A stretch of DNA of 64,000 bases from Deltaproteobacteria bacterium. GTDB lineage: Bacteria; Myxococcota_A; UBA796; CAJQPC01. A model generated the notes under the pieces. That model was given only the letters and a program-made list of their open reading frames with translations, made no database searches and was not told the origin of the DNA. The position numbers and the translations under genes were made by a program. The stretch is taken from assembly GCA_016717595.1 (NCBI GenBank), contig JADKFE010000128.1, positions 1-64,000 on the forward strand, written 5' to 3'. This document shows positions 1 to 7,372 of the stretch, piece after piece (position 1 is the stretch's first letter; each line of letters starts with the position of its first letter).

Positions 1-590
1 GGGAGGTGGGGTTGGGTGAGCGAGACGTCTCGGTACAGATCGGCGACGGAGATCGTGGCGTGGAGCACCCTGAGCACGTCGTTGGCGCCGAGCACCGTGA
101 GCAGCCAGCCCCCCGCGGTGCGCTCGTACCGCTCGACGTTCACGGCGTCGGCGCGCAAGAAGACGATGAGCTGCACGCTGGGCATCTCCCGATAGGCCGC
201 GAACTTCTCGCCCCGGTCAAACCGTTCCGTGGAGGGTGACAGCACCTCAAACACGGCGCTGGGGTTGGTGAGGGCCAGCTCATCCTCAGGGTGAGAGACC
301 GGCGGACCACAGCGCACGAGCACGTCTGGATAGAAGAACCGCTCACCGTCGAGGGGCCGCAGCCGCGTGTCCGGAAACAAAAGTCAGCACGTCGTGCTCA
401 AAGCGCCACAAACAGCTCGCCCGACGGTTCGCCCGCGAGACCCGTTGTGGGCCGTTGGACGCTCTGCCATTCCGTAGGCACCCTCCCAGAAGATGTGGCG
501 CTCGGCGAGGCGGCGTCCTCGATGGCCTCCGCTTCCGCGTAAGTCCGGGGCCAAACTCAGCCGTCGGCGGCGCTTCATGCGTCACGAGAA
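1..590 (-). pseudogene. Decayed Uma2-family endonuclease, partial at left edge
   Basis: This is a second, broken copy of the intact Uma2 gene next door at 610-1170. Read on the minus strand, positions about 1-365 stay open and encode the family core: a YPDVLVRC strand with the metal-binding Asp, then PSAVFEVLSPSTERFD and EKFAAYREMPSV, nearly the same as the neighbour. Further upstream the match continues only by changing frame. AERHIFWEGA lies in one frame and TYAEAEAIEDA in another, and TGA interrupts the core frame near 375. At least two frameshifts therefore separate start from core. The C-terminal end runs off the window. Uma2 proteins are PD-(D/E)XK-fold putative nucleases that often occur as many paralogues. 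I am confident of the homology and less sure where the original start lay. Confidence 0.75.
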
Positions 591-609
591 CCTCGGGCGA
601 GGGCGAACT

Positions 610-1170
610 TCAATACACCACGGTACACACCTCGTCAACGGCGACCGCTCCATGAAGGAGCGGAACCCGCTCTGATGGCCCGAAGGTGGTGACGACCCAG
701 CCCCCCGCGGTGCGCTCGTACCGCTCGACGCTCACCGCGTCGCTGCGCAAAAAAACGATCAGCCGCACGCTGGGCATCTCCCGATACACCGCGAACTTCT
801 CTGTGCGGTCAAACCGCTCTGTCGTCGGGGAGAGCACCTCAAACACGGCGCTGGGGTTGGTGAGGGCGTTTGAGTCGTCGGGATCGAGGAGGGGTGGCTC
901 ACAGAACACCGAGGCGTCGGCGTAGAAGAATCGGTCCATGTGCAGCGGGCGCAGGCGGGCGTTGCCGGTGAACACCTCGCAGGGCGCGCCAACGAGCGCG
1001 GCGGCGAGGGCCACGGTGAGCTGCTGCTCGATGCGGTAGTGCGCCAGTGAGGCCCCGGCCATGCCGTAGAGCACCCCATCCCAGAGGACGTGGCGCTCAT
1101 CGGAGGCGTCCTCGATGGCCTTCGCCTCGGCGTAGGTCAGCGGCTCAGACTTGGTCGTAGGCTCAGCCAT
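610..1170 (-). CDS. Uma2 family putative restriction endonuclease (DUF820)
   Basis: The 186-residue protein has the usual Uma2 length and layout. It starts with a helical LTYAEA segment, then RHVLWDGVLYGMAG, a helix, and the nuclease core. Asp85 in FFYADASVF, Glu111 in SAVFEVLSPTT and Lys125 in EKFAVYR fit the PD-(D/E)XK metal-binding and catalytic positions. The ATG at 1170 has a GGAGAG ribosome site a few bases upstream. Uma2 proteins are widespread, mostly uncharacterised predicted endonucleases. It sits directly beside a decayed copy of itself, which implies a tandem duplication. The DNA target and any partner cannot be told from the sequence. Confidence 0.85.
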   Translation of the reverse strand: MAEPTTKSEPLTYAEAKAIEDASDERHVLWDGVLYGMAGASLAHYRIEQQLTVALAAALVGAPCEVFTGNARLRPLHMDRFFYADASVFCEPPLLDPDDSNALTNPSAVFEVLSPTTERFDRTEKFAVYREMPSVRLIVFLRSDAVSVERYERTAGGWVVTTFGPSERVPLLHGAVAVDEVCTVVY

Positions 1171-1220
1171 CGGCAGCTCTCCGCGGGGTTCTCGCCCGTT
1201 CTAACACGCGGCGGCCGCCG

Positions 1221-2087
1221 TCACCGCCGGGTGGCCACCACGCCGAGCATCAGCGGCATCGCGGGCACCCCTTTGGGCATGCCGAAGCGGTTCCCGGGCA
1301 GGGGCTCCATGCCCTCAAACAGCTTGCAGCCGTTGGAGTAGGGCAGCTCCCACAGGCGCTTGACGAACAGATTCGCGTCGGCGAGGGCCTGGACGATGGC
1401 GCCGACGGTCTGCTGAAAGGCGAAGGCGGGCTCGGGGTTCTCAAAGTCCACGACGCCGGGGGCGTGGCCGCTGGGCGAGAGCGCGCCGTCGCTGCGGGCG
1501 ACATAATCGTTCACGCCGCCGCGCTCGGGGATCGGCCCCTCGATAAAGTAGGGCTCCACCACCTTGCCCTCGGCGTTGAAGCTCCAGCAGAGCGGGTGAA
1601 ACTCCATGAGCACCAGCTCACCGCCCTCGGCGAGCACCCCGGCCACGCCGCGCGCCCAGCGGGGCAGATCCGCGAGCCAGGGGATGGTGCCATACGACGA
1701 GAACACCCGGTCAAACCGCCGCCCCTCGGCCACGGCGGCGTCGAGCCAGTCCAGCACGTCGGCGCGCTCAAACCGCGCGGGCAGGCCCGAGGCCTGGGCG
1801 AGCTCTTGGGCGGTCTGAATCGCGGCGTCGGAGATGTCGACGCCGAGCACGTCCGCGCCCAAGCTGGCGAGGCTCAAGGAGTCTTGGCCGCAGTTGCACT
1901 GGAGATGAAGCAGGCGTCTGCCCGCCACCTCGCCGAGCAGTGCCAGCTCTTCAGGGTAGAGCGTGCTGCCGCCACGGCGCAGAAAGCCCGCTTGGTCGAG
2001 CTTGTGGCTGTTGTGCGCGGCGGTGACCGCGTTCCAGGAGCGGCGATTTTGTTCGTGGAGCGCGCGGCGCTCTTCATCAGTAGACAT
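1221..2087 (-). CDS. Class I SAM-dependent methyltransferase
   Basis: The 288-residue protein has a Rossmann-type methyltransferase core. Motif I is RLLHLQCNCGQDSLSLASLG at about residues 58-77, the acidic SAM-ribose contact is in VLGVDIS (Asp84), and the motif II/III region is FERADVLDW followed by FDRVFSSYGTIPWL. The variant motif I with Cys-Asn-Cys is typical of a soluble small-molecule methyltransferase subfamily. The substrate is not identifiable; nothing resembles an rRNA- or DNA-modifying target domain. The ATG at 2087 has no obvious Shine-Dalgarno. Its upstream side faces the TGAGGCTCA repeat array, which could control it. Confidence 0.85.
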   Translation of the reverse strand: MSTDEERRALHEQNRRSWNAVTAAHNSHKLDQAGFLRRGGSTLYPEELALLGEVAGRRLLHLQCNCGQDSLSLASLGADVLGVDISDAAIQTAQELAQASGLPARFERADVLDWLDAAVAEGRRFDRVFSSYGTIPWLADLPRWARGVAGVLAEGGELVLMEFHPLCWSFNAEGKVVEPYFIEGPIPERGGVNDYVARSDGALSPSGHAPGVVDFENPEPAFAFQQTVGAIVQALADANLFVKRLWELPYSNGCKLFEGMEPLPGNRFGMPKGVPAMPLMLGVVATRR

Positions 2088-2142
2088 GCCGGTGGTTGTA
2101 GCACGGCGGGGGCGTGGGGTGGGAGGGCTGGGGCGGCGGGAA

Positions 2143-2284
2143 TCGGCGGGTTGAGGCTCATGGACGCGATTTTTTGCGGGAAGTCGGCGGGTTGAGGCTC
2201 ATGGACGCGATTTTTTGCGGAAAATCGGCTGGTTGAGGCTCAAGATCAGGACTTCTCTCCACAAAGCCACCTACTTGAGGCTCA
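2143..2284. repeat. Four-copy 41-bp repeat array with TGAGGCTCA dyads
   Basis: The 9-base perfect dyad TGAGGCTCA occurs at 2152-2160, 2193-2201, 2234-2242 and 2276-2284, so the centres are 41, 41 and 42 bp apart, close to four helical turns. The first two repeat units (2143-2183 and 2184-2224) are nearly identical over 41 bp, including a T6 tract ahead of GCGG. The third keeps the left half and the dyad. The fourth keeps the dyad and a diverged tail. The array lies upstream of the methyltransferase and 346 bp before the ATPase cassette. Even phasing of a symmetric core suggests an operator array, but no binding protein is known. Confidence 0.7.
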
Positions 2285-2629
2285 TGTTCCCGATTTGCAG
2301 GGAACGCCCCCCTCTTACGGGGCCACTTTTGCCCGTTTTTTTCCACTAGGGCCTTGAGGGGCCCGGAGAGTCCCGCGGCGACGTGGCCAAGGCCGGGCGC
2401 GGCGCGGGGGTTGGTGGGGCGATCGCGCGGGCCGCGGGTGACCTCAACTCTCGTGCTGAGCGACCGCTTGGTGAGCCTGGGGGTGAGCTGCTGCAGCGAA
2501 GGGTCGGTGTTTTGGGCGGGCCGCCGTCTGCGGTGATGCCCCAGCGCAGGGCTCCGCGTGACCTCACGCCCTCACCGCCCCGCTTGTGCCCACCTCCCCC
2601 TGGGTTACGGCCCCAGCCAGAGGTGATGT
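2285..2629. other. Gene-free stretch ahead of the ATPase cassette
   Basis: I see no convincing gene here. Short open frames on both strands have low-complexity Ala/Arg/Gly/Pro composition typical of random G+C-rich DNA. A T7 run at about 2337-2343 follows a weak four-pair stem, so a terminator is possible but poorly supported. A half-matching TTGAGG at 2354 lies roughly two repeat periods beyond the last TGAGGCTCA dyad. Confidence 0.4.
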
Positions 2630-3708
2630 GTGACCCCAGACTGGAGCCTGCTCGCGCCGCACCGGCCCGTCGATTCCGGTGGTGATCAGTATGTGCCGCC
2701 CCCCTCCAACGTCGGCGACGCCGTGGCGCGCTGGGTGCGCGCCTCGGGAGCGCCGGTCCTCCTCGGTGGCCCCACAGGCGTCGGGAAGAGCACGGAGCTA
2801 GCCCAGATCGCCGCGCAGCTTCAGGGGGAGCGCGCCGTCTGCCTGATTCAGCTCGACCGGTTTGAGAACATGCGGCGGCTGGAGGTAGAGGGGGTGCTCA
2901 GCCGGGTGGCCAAGATCATCGAGCAGACTACGGTAGCCAAGTATACTCTTAAGGATATCGCTGATGTAAAACTTGAGAACTGGATTATCAGCGGTCTGGG
3001 TAAACATCCAACCGACATCGCCCTCTCCGCCGTCCGAGCGCTGGCCCGCCTTGCGGGATGCCGCGTGGCCCTGCTCATCGACGGCTTAGAGAAGGTGCCC
3101 GACGGCGCCCAGGCCCGCGCGCTGTTTGACGCGCTGAGCCCCCTCGCCGAGGAGGCCGATCTGGTCGCCGTCGCCCCCTGGAACCTCGCCTTCGGACCCC
3201 AGGCGAACGAGCCCTTGGTGCGGCAAGGCGAACGCTTTTTCTTTGTGCGAGCTCCCGAGGTGGAGCCGGTCGAGACCGCACCGGGGGTGCCCTTCCTCCT
3301 TCGGCTGATGCAGCGGCGCCTCAAGATCGCAGAGATGAGTGAGACCCCGGAGAGCTTTTATATGGTCGCCCGAGACGCGGCCGTCATGAGCGGCGGGCTG
3401 CCCCGGGTGTTTTTGCAGTTCCTCGCCGACTGCGCGACCTGGCGCGCCGATGAGCAGCGGCGCCGAGTGGCCCGGAACGCCCAGACCTTGACGACGCCAT
3501 CACCAACCATCGAGACGGGATGCGGCGTGGGCTCCTGCCACAAGACCTCAAGCTCATCGTAGGAGTGGCCGGCACCCAAGGCTTCGAGCTGCCCATCGAC
3601 GCCAAGGTGCGGCTCTTGGCACATGGCCTCTTGCTCGAGCGCCAGACGCCTCGTAGTGTTGTGCTGCAACCTCACCCGCTGCTGCGCCCCCTGTTGAGCG
3701 AGGGCTGA
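2630..3708 (+). pseudogene. P-loop ATPase, first gene of a three-gene cassette, frameshifted near its C-terminus
   Basis: The first 280 or so residues form an NTPase. Walker A GGPTGVGKS is at about residues 46-54, and a Walker B-like CRVALLIDGLEK follows at about 144-155 with Asp151. The GTG start at 2630 has AGAGGT just upstream. The open frame ends at 3562 in low-quality sequence, but the next frame continues from about 3480 to a stop at 3708 with sensible sequence (PDLDDAITNHRDGM, then LKLIVGVAGTQGFELP and VLQPHPLLRPLL). The join lies between 3454 and 3490. One missing base would explain it: a real mutation, a sequencing error or programmed slippage. Three bases separate it from the next gene. 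KAP- or STAND-like ATPases are possible relatives, but I cannot assign a family. Confidence 0.65.
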
Positions 3709-3711
3709 GTC

Positions 3712-4254
3712 ATGCGGGACAGCGTAAACGCTATCTGGAGCGCGCTCCAGCATCCCCCGCTGATGGTCGTACTCTACGATGACTATGGGCTCTTGGAGAG
3801 CGCGCAGGAGGAGGTGGCGTCCATCGCCAACCCGAGCTGGCCCGTGCAGAGGGTCTCCACCGTTGATGAGGCCCTGAGCACCCCCGCCGACGCCCTGGCG
3901 CTCTTGGCCCCGGCGGATGAGGTGGCCACCATCGAAGAGCTCGACGGCGGGCGCGACCGTTTTGTGGACCGGGTTGTGCCTGTGGTCGTGTTTTTGCTGC
4001 GTGGCGGCTCGGGAGAGCGCGCGTTGGCCAAGGCGCCGAGCCTGCTGAGCTGGGTACGCAGCAACCTGATCGACCCCAGCGTGCAGGACCGGTTCGACGC
4101 CGACGCCGCCCGCGAAGAGTTCATCCGCTACGCAGGCAAGACGCCTGAGGAGTGGCTGGCGATGCGGAGCCGAGGCGAGCTCGACGGATCTCCAGAGCAT
4201 CTGGGCCTCACCTACCGCGCCTTGTTGTTGGAAGGGCCTGATGATCTGGCGTGA
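3712..4254 (+). CDS. Uncharacterised cassette protein 2 (180 aa)
   Basis: I do not recognise this 180-residue soluble protein. It begins MRDSVNAIWSALQHP. A hydrophobic strand LMVVLYDDYG is followed by a run resembling an alternating alpha/beta domain (DALALLAPADEV, then RVVPVVVFLLRG). The C-terminal third is helical and charged (FDADAAREEFIRYAGKTPEEWL). No signal peptide or membrane span is seen. The start lies three bases after the ATPase stop, and the end overlaps the next gene by 14 bases, so the three genes are almost certainly co-transcribed and translationally coupled. Its role is probably tied to the ATPase. Confidence 0.75.
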   Translation: MRDSVNAIWSALQHPPLMVVLYDDYGLLESAQEEVASIANPSWPVQRVSTVDEALSTPADALALLAPADEVATIEELDGGRDRFVDRVVPVVVFLLRGGSGERALAKAPSLLSWVRSNLIDPSVQDRFDADAAREEFIRYAGKTPEEWLAMRSRGELDGSPEHLGLTYRALLLEGPDDLA

Positions 4255-4816
4255 GCTGGCCACGCAGCACGAGGCGCTGCGGGAGCGTGGCTATCCTGAG
4301 GTCGCGAAGGAGCTGCGCAGACGAGTTGGGCAGCTCGTGGTGCAGGGTCATTGTTCTCCAGTCTTCCAAGGCAAGTTCAGCGACAAGACTGACGACAAAC
4401 GCTCAAAAAAGGTGGAGGTGATGATCAAAGGCGCTGAATCCCCCATCGGCGACCCCATCCCGCTCCTCAACCTGCCCAGCCTCACGCACCCGAAGCTGTG
4501 GATCTACGCGCTGCTTGACGACCGCAACAAACGCCTCCTCAAGTACACCGTGCGCCTCGACGCCAAATGGACCTCCGACGAGCTGCCGTTCACGATCTCC
4601 GTTGAGCTCGATGACCGACACATGGGCAGCGGGGCCTGCGGTCACCCGCTCCTGCACTGTCACATGGGCGTCGATCACGAGCGGCGCCCGCAGTTTCGCC
4701 TGCCCTTGCCCGCGCTCACGCCTTGGGAGGCGCTTGATTGGCTGATCACCCAGCTTCACGAGGCCCATGAGCCTGCCGCGTGGACACGACTCGCGCCGCC
4801 AATCCCGTCGTCCTAA
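4241..4816 (+). CDS. Uncharacterised cassette protein 3 (191 aa), His-rich centre
   Basis: I do not recognise this 191-residue protein. The N-terminal third is helical and basic (HEALRERGYPEVAKELRRRV), followed by a Lys-rich stretch (KFSDKTDDKRSKKVEVM). The distinctive part is HPLLHCHMGVD, with histidines spaced as a possible metal or catalytic site, then RLPLPALTPWEALDWL near the end. The start ATG overlaps the end of the preceding gene. Codon choice is less G+C-extreme than in the neighbours (for example cattgttctcca and aagactgacgac), which suggests transfer. As last gene of an ATPase cassette beside Uma2 nucleases it could be an effector, but that is inference only. Confidence 0.7.
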   Translation: MIWRELATQHEALRERGYPEVAKELRRRVGQLVVQGHCSPVFQGKFSDKTDDKRSKKVEVMIKGAESPIGDPIPLLNLPSLTHPKLWIYALLDDRNKRLLKYTVRLDAKWTSDELPFTISVELDDRHMGSGACGHPLLHCHMGVDHERRPQFRLPLPALTPWEALDWLITQLHEAHEPAAWTRLAPPIPSS

Positions 4817-4836
4817 CCACCCACCCCGGACCCCTC

Positions 4837-5214
4837 ATGTCGCCCAACCTGATCACCCGCCTCGGCGCCGCCTTCATGGCGCTCGGTGTCGCCGCCGCGG
4901 CCTACGGCGCCCACGGGCTTGAGAAGGTCGTGGCCGACCCGCACCTCGTCGAGGTCTGGGGCACCGGCGCGCGGCTGCACCTCTTCCACGGCCTCGGGCT
5001 CCTCGTCTTGGGCCGCATGGCCGCGCCGCCCAAGGCCACCGCGCCGCTTCTGGTGTTGGGGATCTTGCTGTTCTCGGGCTCGCTCTACACCATGGCGCTC
5101 ACGAACATCCGCTGGCTCGGGGCCATCACGCCGCTCGGAGGAGGGTCGTTCATCGTCGGCTGGGCCCTGCTCGCCCGGCATGGTCCGGGGGACGCCGCCA
5201 ACGGGGCCTCTTGA
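4837..5214 (+). CDS. DUF423 family inner-membrane protein
   Basis: The 125-residue protein matches the DUF423 (YwdK/YgdD-like) family in length and pattern. It has four hydrophobic segments, the N-terminal GAAFMALGVAAAAYGAHGLE with the family GAHGL motif, LHLFHGLGLLVLG, and a C-terminal GSFIVGWALL helix. The in-frame reading extends back to 4780, but the ATG at 4837 puts the first membrane helix at the N-terminus as usual for the family. It follows the unknown cassette by 20 bases. The molecular function of the family is not established. Confidence 0.85.
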   Translation: MSPNLITRLGAAFMALGVAAAAYGAHGLEKVVADPHLVEVWGTGARLHLFHGLGLLVLGRMAAPPKATAPLLVLGILLFSGSLYTMALTNIRWLGAITPLGGGSFIVGWALLARHGPGDAANGAS

Positions 5215-5263
5215 TTCATCGGCTTGATTGGGGGAGAATGGCGACTCCACACTCGGAGGATCC

Positions 5264-6037
5264 TTGCTGACGCTCTACCTCGCCTGCTTCGCGTTCGGGG
5301 CCGTGTTTGTCGGGGCCTCCGCGTTCATGGGCAACAAAGAGCTAGAGGCGGGCGGCGGTGACGCCGACGTCGGAGGCCACGACGCCGACGCCAACGCCGA
5401 CGCAGACGCCACCCTCGACCACGACCACGACCTCGCCGGCCACGACGGCGCCGGGGACCACCCCGTCGGCCTCGGCAAAGAGCTCACCCTGGGCGGCAAA
5501 GACTTAGGCGCCGCCCATCAGTCCGACGCCCTGCACGACGCCGCGCTCACCGTGCAGCAGGCCGCGCCGCTGGCACCGCGCTTCAGGCCGCTGTTGAGCC
5601 TGCGCTTCTGGACCTACGCCATGACGGCGTTCGGCCTGGCCGGGGCGCTGTGTCGGCTGCTCAGCGTGCCGTTCTTCTTGGAGCTGCCCGCGGCGATCCT
5701 CCTGGGCCTCGGCGTCGGCTTCGGCGCGGCCTTCGCGATTCATTCGCTCAAGGTGAGCACGGTCTCCACGGATCAGAACCTCAAGAGCCTCGTCGGCGGC
5801 GAGGCCACGGTGCTCTTGCCCGTCTCGGCCGGCCAGCTCGGCAAGGTGCGTATGCGCCTGGGCGACCAAGACGTCGAGCTCACCGCGACCACCCGCGAAG
5901 AGGCGCCCATCCCCCGCGGCACCACCGCCTTCGTCATCGCCATGAACGGCGACCGCGTCGAGGTCGCCTCGCTGCGCTCGTTGGACCCAATCGCCGCCAA
6001 ACATCGGGCGCGCTCGGCGCCTCCGCAGGCGCGCTGA
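5264..6037 (+). CDS. NfeD/YuaF-like membrane protein with C-terminal OB-fold domain
   Basis: One N-terminal membrane helix (LTLYLACFAFGAVFVGASAF) is followed by an unusual Asp/His/Ala/Gly-rich linker of about 60 residues that could bind divalent metal. Two more membrane helices come next (RFWTYAMTAFGLAGALCRLL and ILLGLGVGFGAAFAI), then a beta-rich domain with GGEATVLLPVSAGQLGKVRMRLGDQ of NfeD OB-fold type. I chose the TTG at 5264 because GGAGGA sits just upstream and the membrane helix then begins at once; a TTG at 5228 is also in frame. It precedes two flotillin-like genes by 30 bp, as yuaF precedes floT in Bacillus, so it probably acts with them in a membrane microdomain complex. Confidence 0.75.
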   Translation: MLTLYLACFAFGAVFVGASAFMGNKELEAGGGDADVGGHDADANADADATLDHDHDLAGHDGAGDHPVGLGKELTLGGKDLGAAHQSDALHDAALTVQQAAPLAPRFRPLLSLRFWTYAMTAFGLAGALCRLLSVPFFLELPAAILLGLGVGFGAAFAIHSLKVSTVSTDQNLKSLVGGEATVLLPVSAGQLGKVRMRLGDQDVELTATTREEAPIPRGTTAFVIAMNGDRVEVASLRSLDPIAAKHRARSAPPQAR

Positions 6038-6067
6038 CCCTCTCACCCCACACCTGGAGGTCCCCGA

Positions 6068-7372
6068 ATGGGAACCATCGTCGGCACACTGTGTGCCCTC
6101 ATCGCCGGGCTCTTCGTCGTCGGCATGATCGGCGCGGTCGCGCAGGCCTTCGTCTACATCTGTGAGCCCAACGAGGTGCTCGTCATCTCGGGGCGGCAAC
6201 GCCAGCTCACTGATGGCTCAAGCGCCGGTTACCGGGTGATCACCTCCGGGCGCGCCTTCCGGTTCCCGATCATCGAGCGGGCCGAGCGTATGGACATGCG
6301 CGCGCTGCCCATCGACATCAAGATCGCCAACGCCTACTCCAAAGGCGGCATCCCGCTCACGGTTCACGCCGTCGCCAACGTGAAGATCTCCCGTGACCCG
6401 GCCTTCATCGGCAACGCCATCGAGCGCTTCTTGGGCCAAGACATCGGCGAGATCCGCCGCGTCGCCAAAGAGACGTTGGAGGGCCACCTGCGCGGCGTGC
6501 TCGCCACGCTCACGCCTGAGGAGGTCAACGAGGACCGCCTCAAGTTCGCCCAGCAGCTCGTGGACGAGTCCGACGACGACTTCCGCCGCCTCGGGCTGCA
6601 GCTCGACACGCTCAAGATTCAGGCCGTGTCCGACGACGTACATTACCTCGCGAGCATCGGCCGCCAGCGCATCGCCGTCGTGCTCCGTGACGCCGAGATG
6701 GCCGAGTCTACGGCGAAGTCCGAGGCCGAGCGCAAAGAGGCCGAGGCCAACCAGCTCGGTCAGGTGGCGAACGAGAAGGCCAGCGGCGCCATCGCCGCCG
6801 CCGAGAACGACGTCGCCCGCGTTCGCGCCGAGATCACCGCGATCAGCCAGATCGAGATCGAGAAGACCCAACAAGGCGCGCTGCAAGCCCGCGCTGAGGC
6901 CGAGCAAGAGCTGCAAGAGATCCGCAAACGCCTGGAGGAGCTGCGCCTTCAGGCCGACGTGGTCCTGCCCGCCCAGGCCGAACAGCAGGCCCAGGCCTTA
7001 CGCGCCCGGGGCGAGGCCGCGAGCATCGAAGAGAACGGCCGCGCCATGGCCCTGGTCCTTCAGATGATGACCGAGGCCTGGCTTCGCGCGGGCAAAGACG
7101 CGAAGGACATCTTCCTCATCCAGAACCTCGAGACGGTGCTGCGCACGGTCACCGAGAAGGTCAACGCCGTGTCCATCGACGAGATCAACCTCATCGACGG
7201 CGGCGACGGCACCGCCCTGCCCAACTACGTCGCGTCGTACCCGGCCATGGTCAGCCGCGTGCTGCGTGAGCTGAACGACTCCACCGGCGTAGACGTGCTC
7301 GGCATCCTCTCCAGCGGCGGCCAGCAGACAAACGCCGCGCAACCGGCCTTGATCGCCGACGAGGTGAAGTGA
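6068..7372 (+). CDS. SPFH/flotillin-like protein 1
   Basis: The 434-residue protein has one N-terminal membrane helix (LCALIAGLFVVGMIGAVAQAFVYI) followed by CEPNEVLVISG, the start of an SPFH (band 7) domain. The domain continues through NAYSKGGIPLTVHAVANVKIS and TLEGHLRGVLATLTPEEVNED to about residue 200. A long Ala/Glu/Arg-rich coiled coil covers about 210-330, as in flotillins. The ATG is preceded by CTGGAGGT. Flotillins oligomerise on the inner membrane and organise microdomains. The gene shares clear sequence with the next one, so the pair arose by duplication and may form a heteromer. Its TGA overlaps the next ATG by one base. Confidence 0.88.
   Translation: MGTIVGTLCALIAGLFVVGMIGAVAQAFVYICEPNEVLVISGRQRQLTDGSSAGYRVITSGRAFRFPIIERAERMDMRALPIDIKIANAYSKGGIPLTVHAVANVKISRDPAFIGNAIERFLGQDIGEIRRVAKETLEGHLRGVLATLTPEEVNEDRLKFAQQLVDESDDDFRRLGLQLDTLKIQAVSDDVHYLASIGRQRIAVVLRDAEMAESTAKSEAERKEAEANQLGQVANEKASGAIAAAENDVARVRAEITAISQIEIEKTQQGALQARAEAEQELQEIRKRLEELRLQADVVLPAQAEQQAQALRARGEAASIEENGRAMALVLQMMTEAWLRAGKDAKDIFLIQNLETVLRTVTEKVNAVSIDEINLIDGGDGTALPNYVASYPAMVSRVLRELNDSTGVDVLGILSSGGQQTNAAQPALIADEVK

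Noticed and set aside
2346..2685. Short plus- and minus-strand frames before the ATPase as small genes
   Set aside because: They show no ribosome site and random-looking Ala/Arg/Pro/Gly translation, and they overlap each other on both strands.
3358..4263. A 301-codon open frame antisense to the ATPase cassette
   Set aside because: It spans two well-packed plus-strand genes, has no recognisable motif and Gln/His/Arg-rich composition; long antisense frames are expected in G+C-rich DNA.
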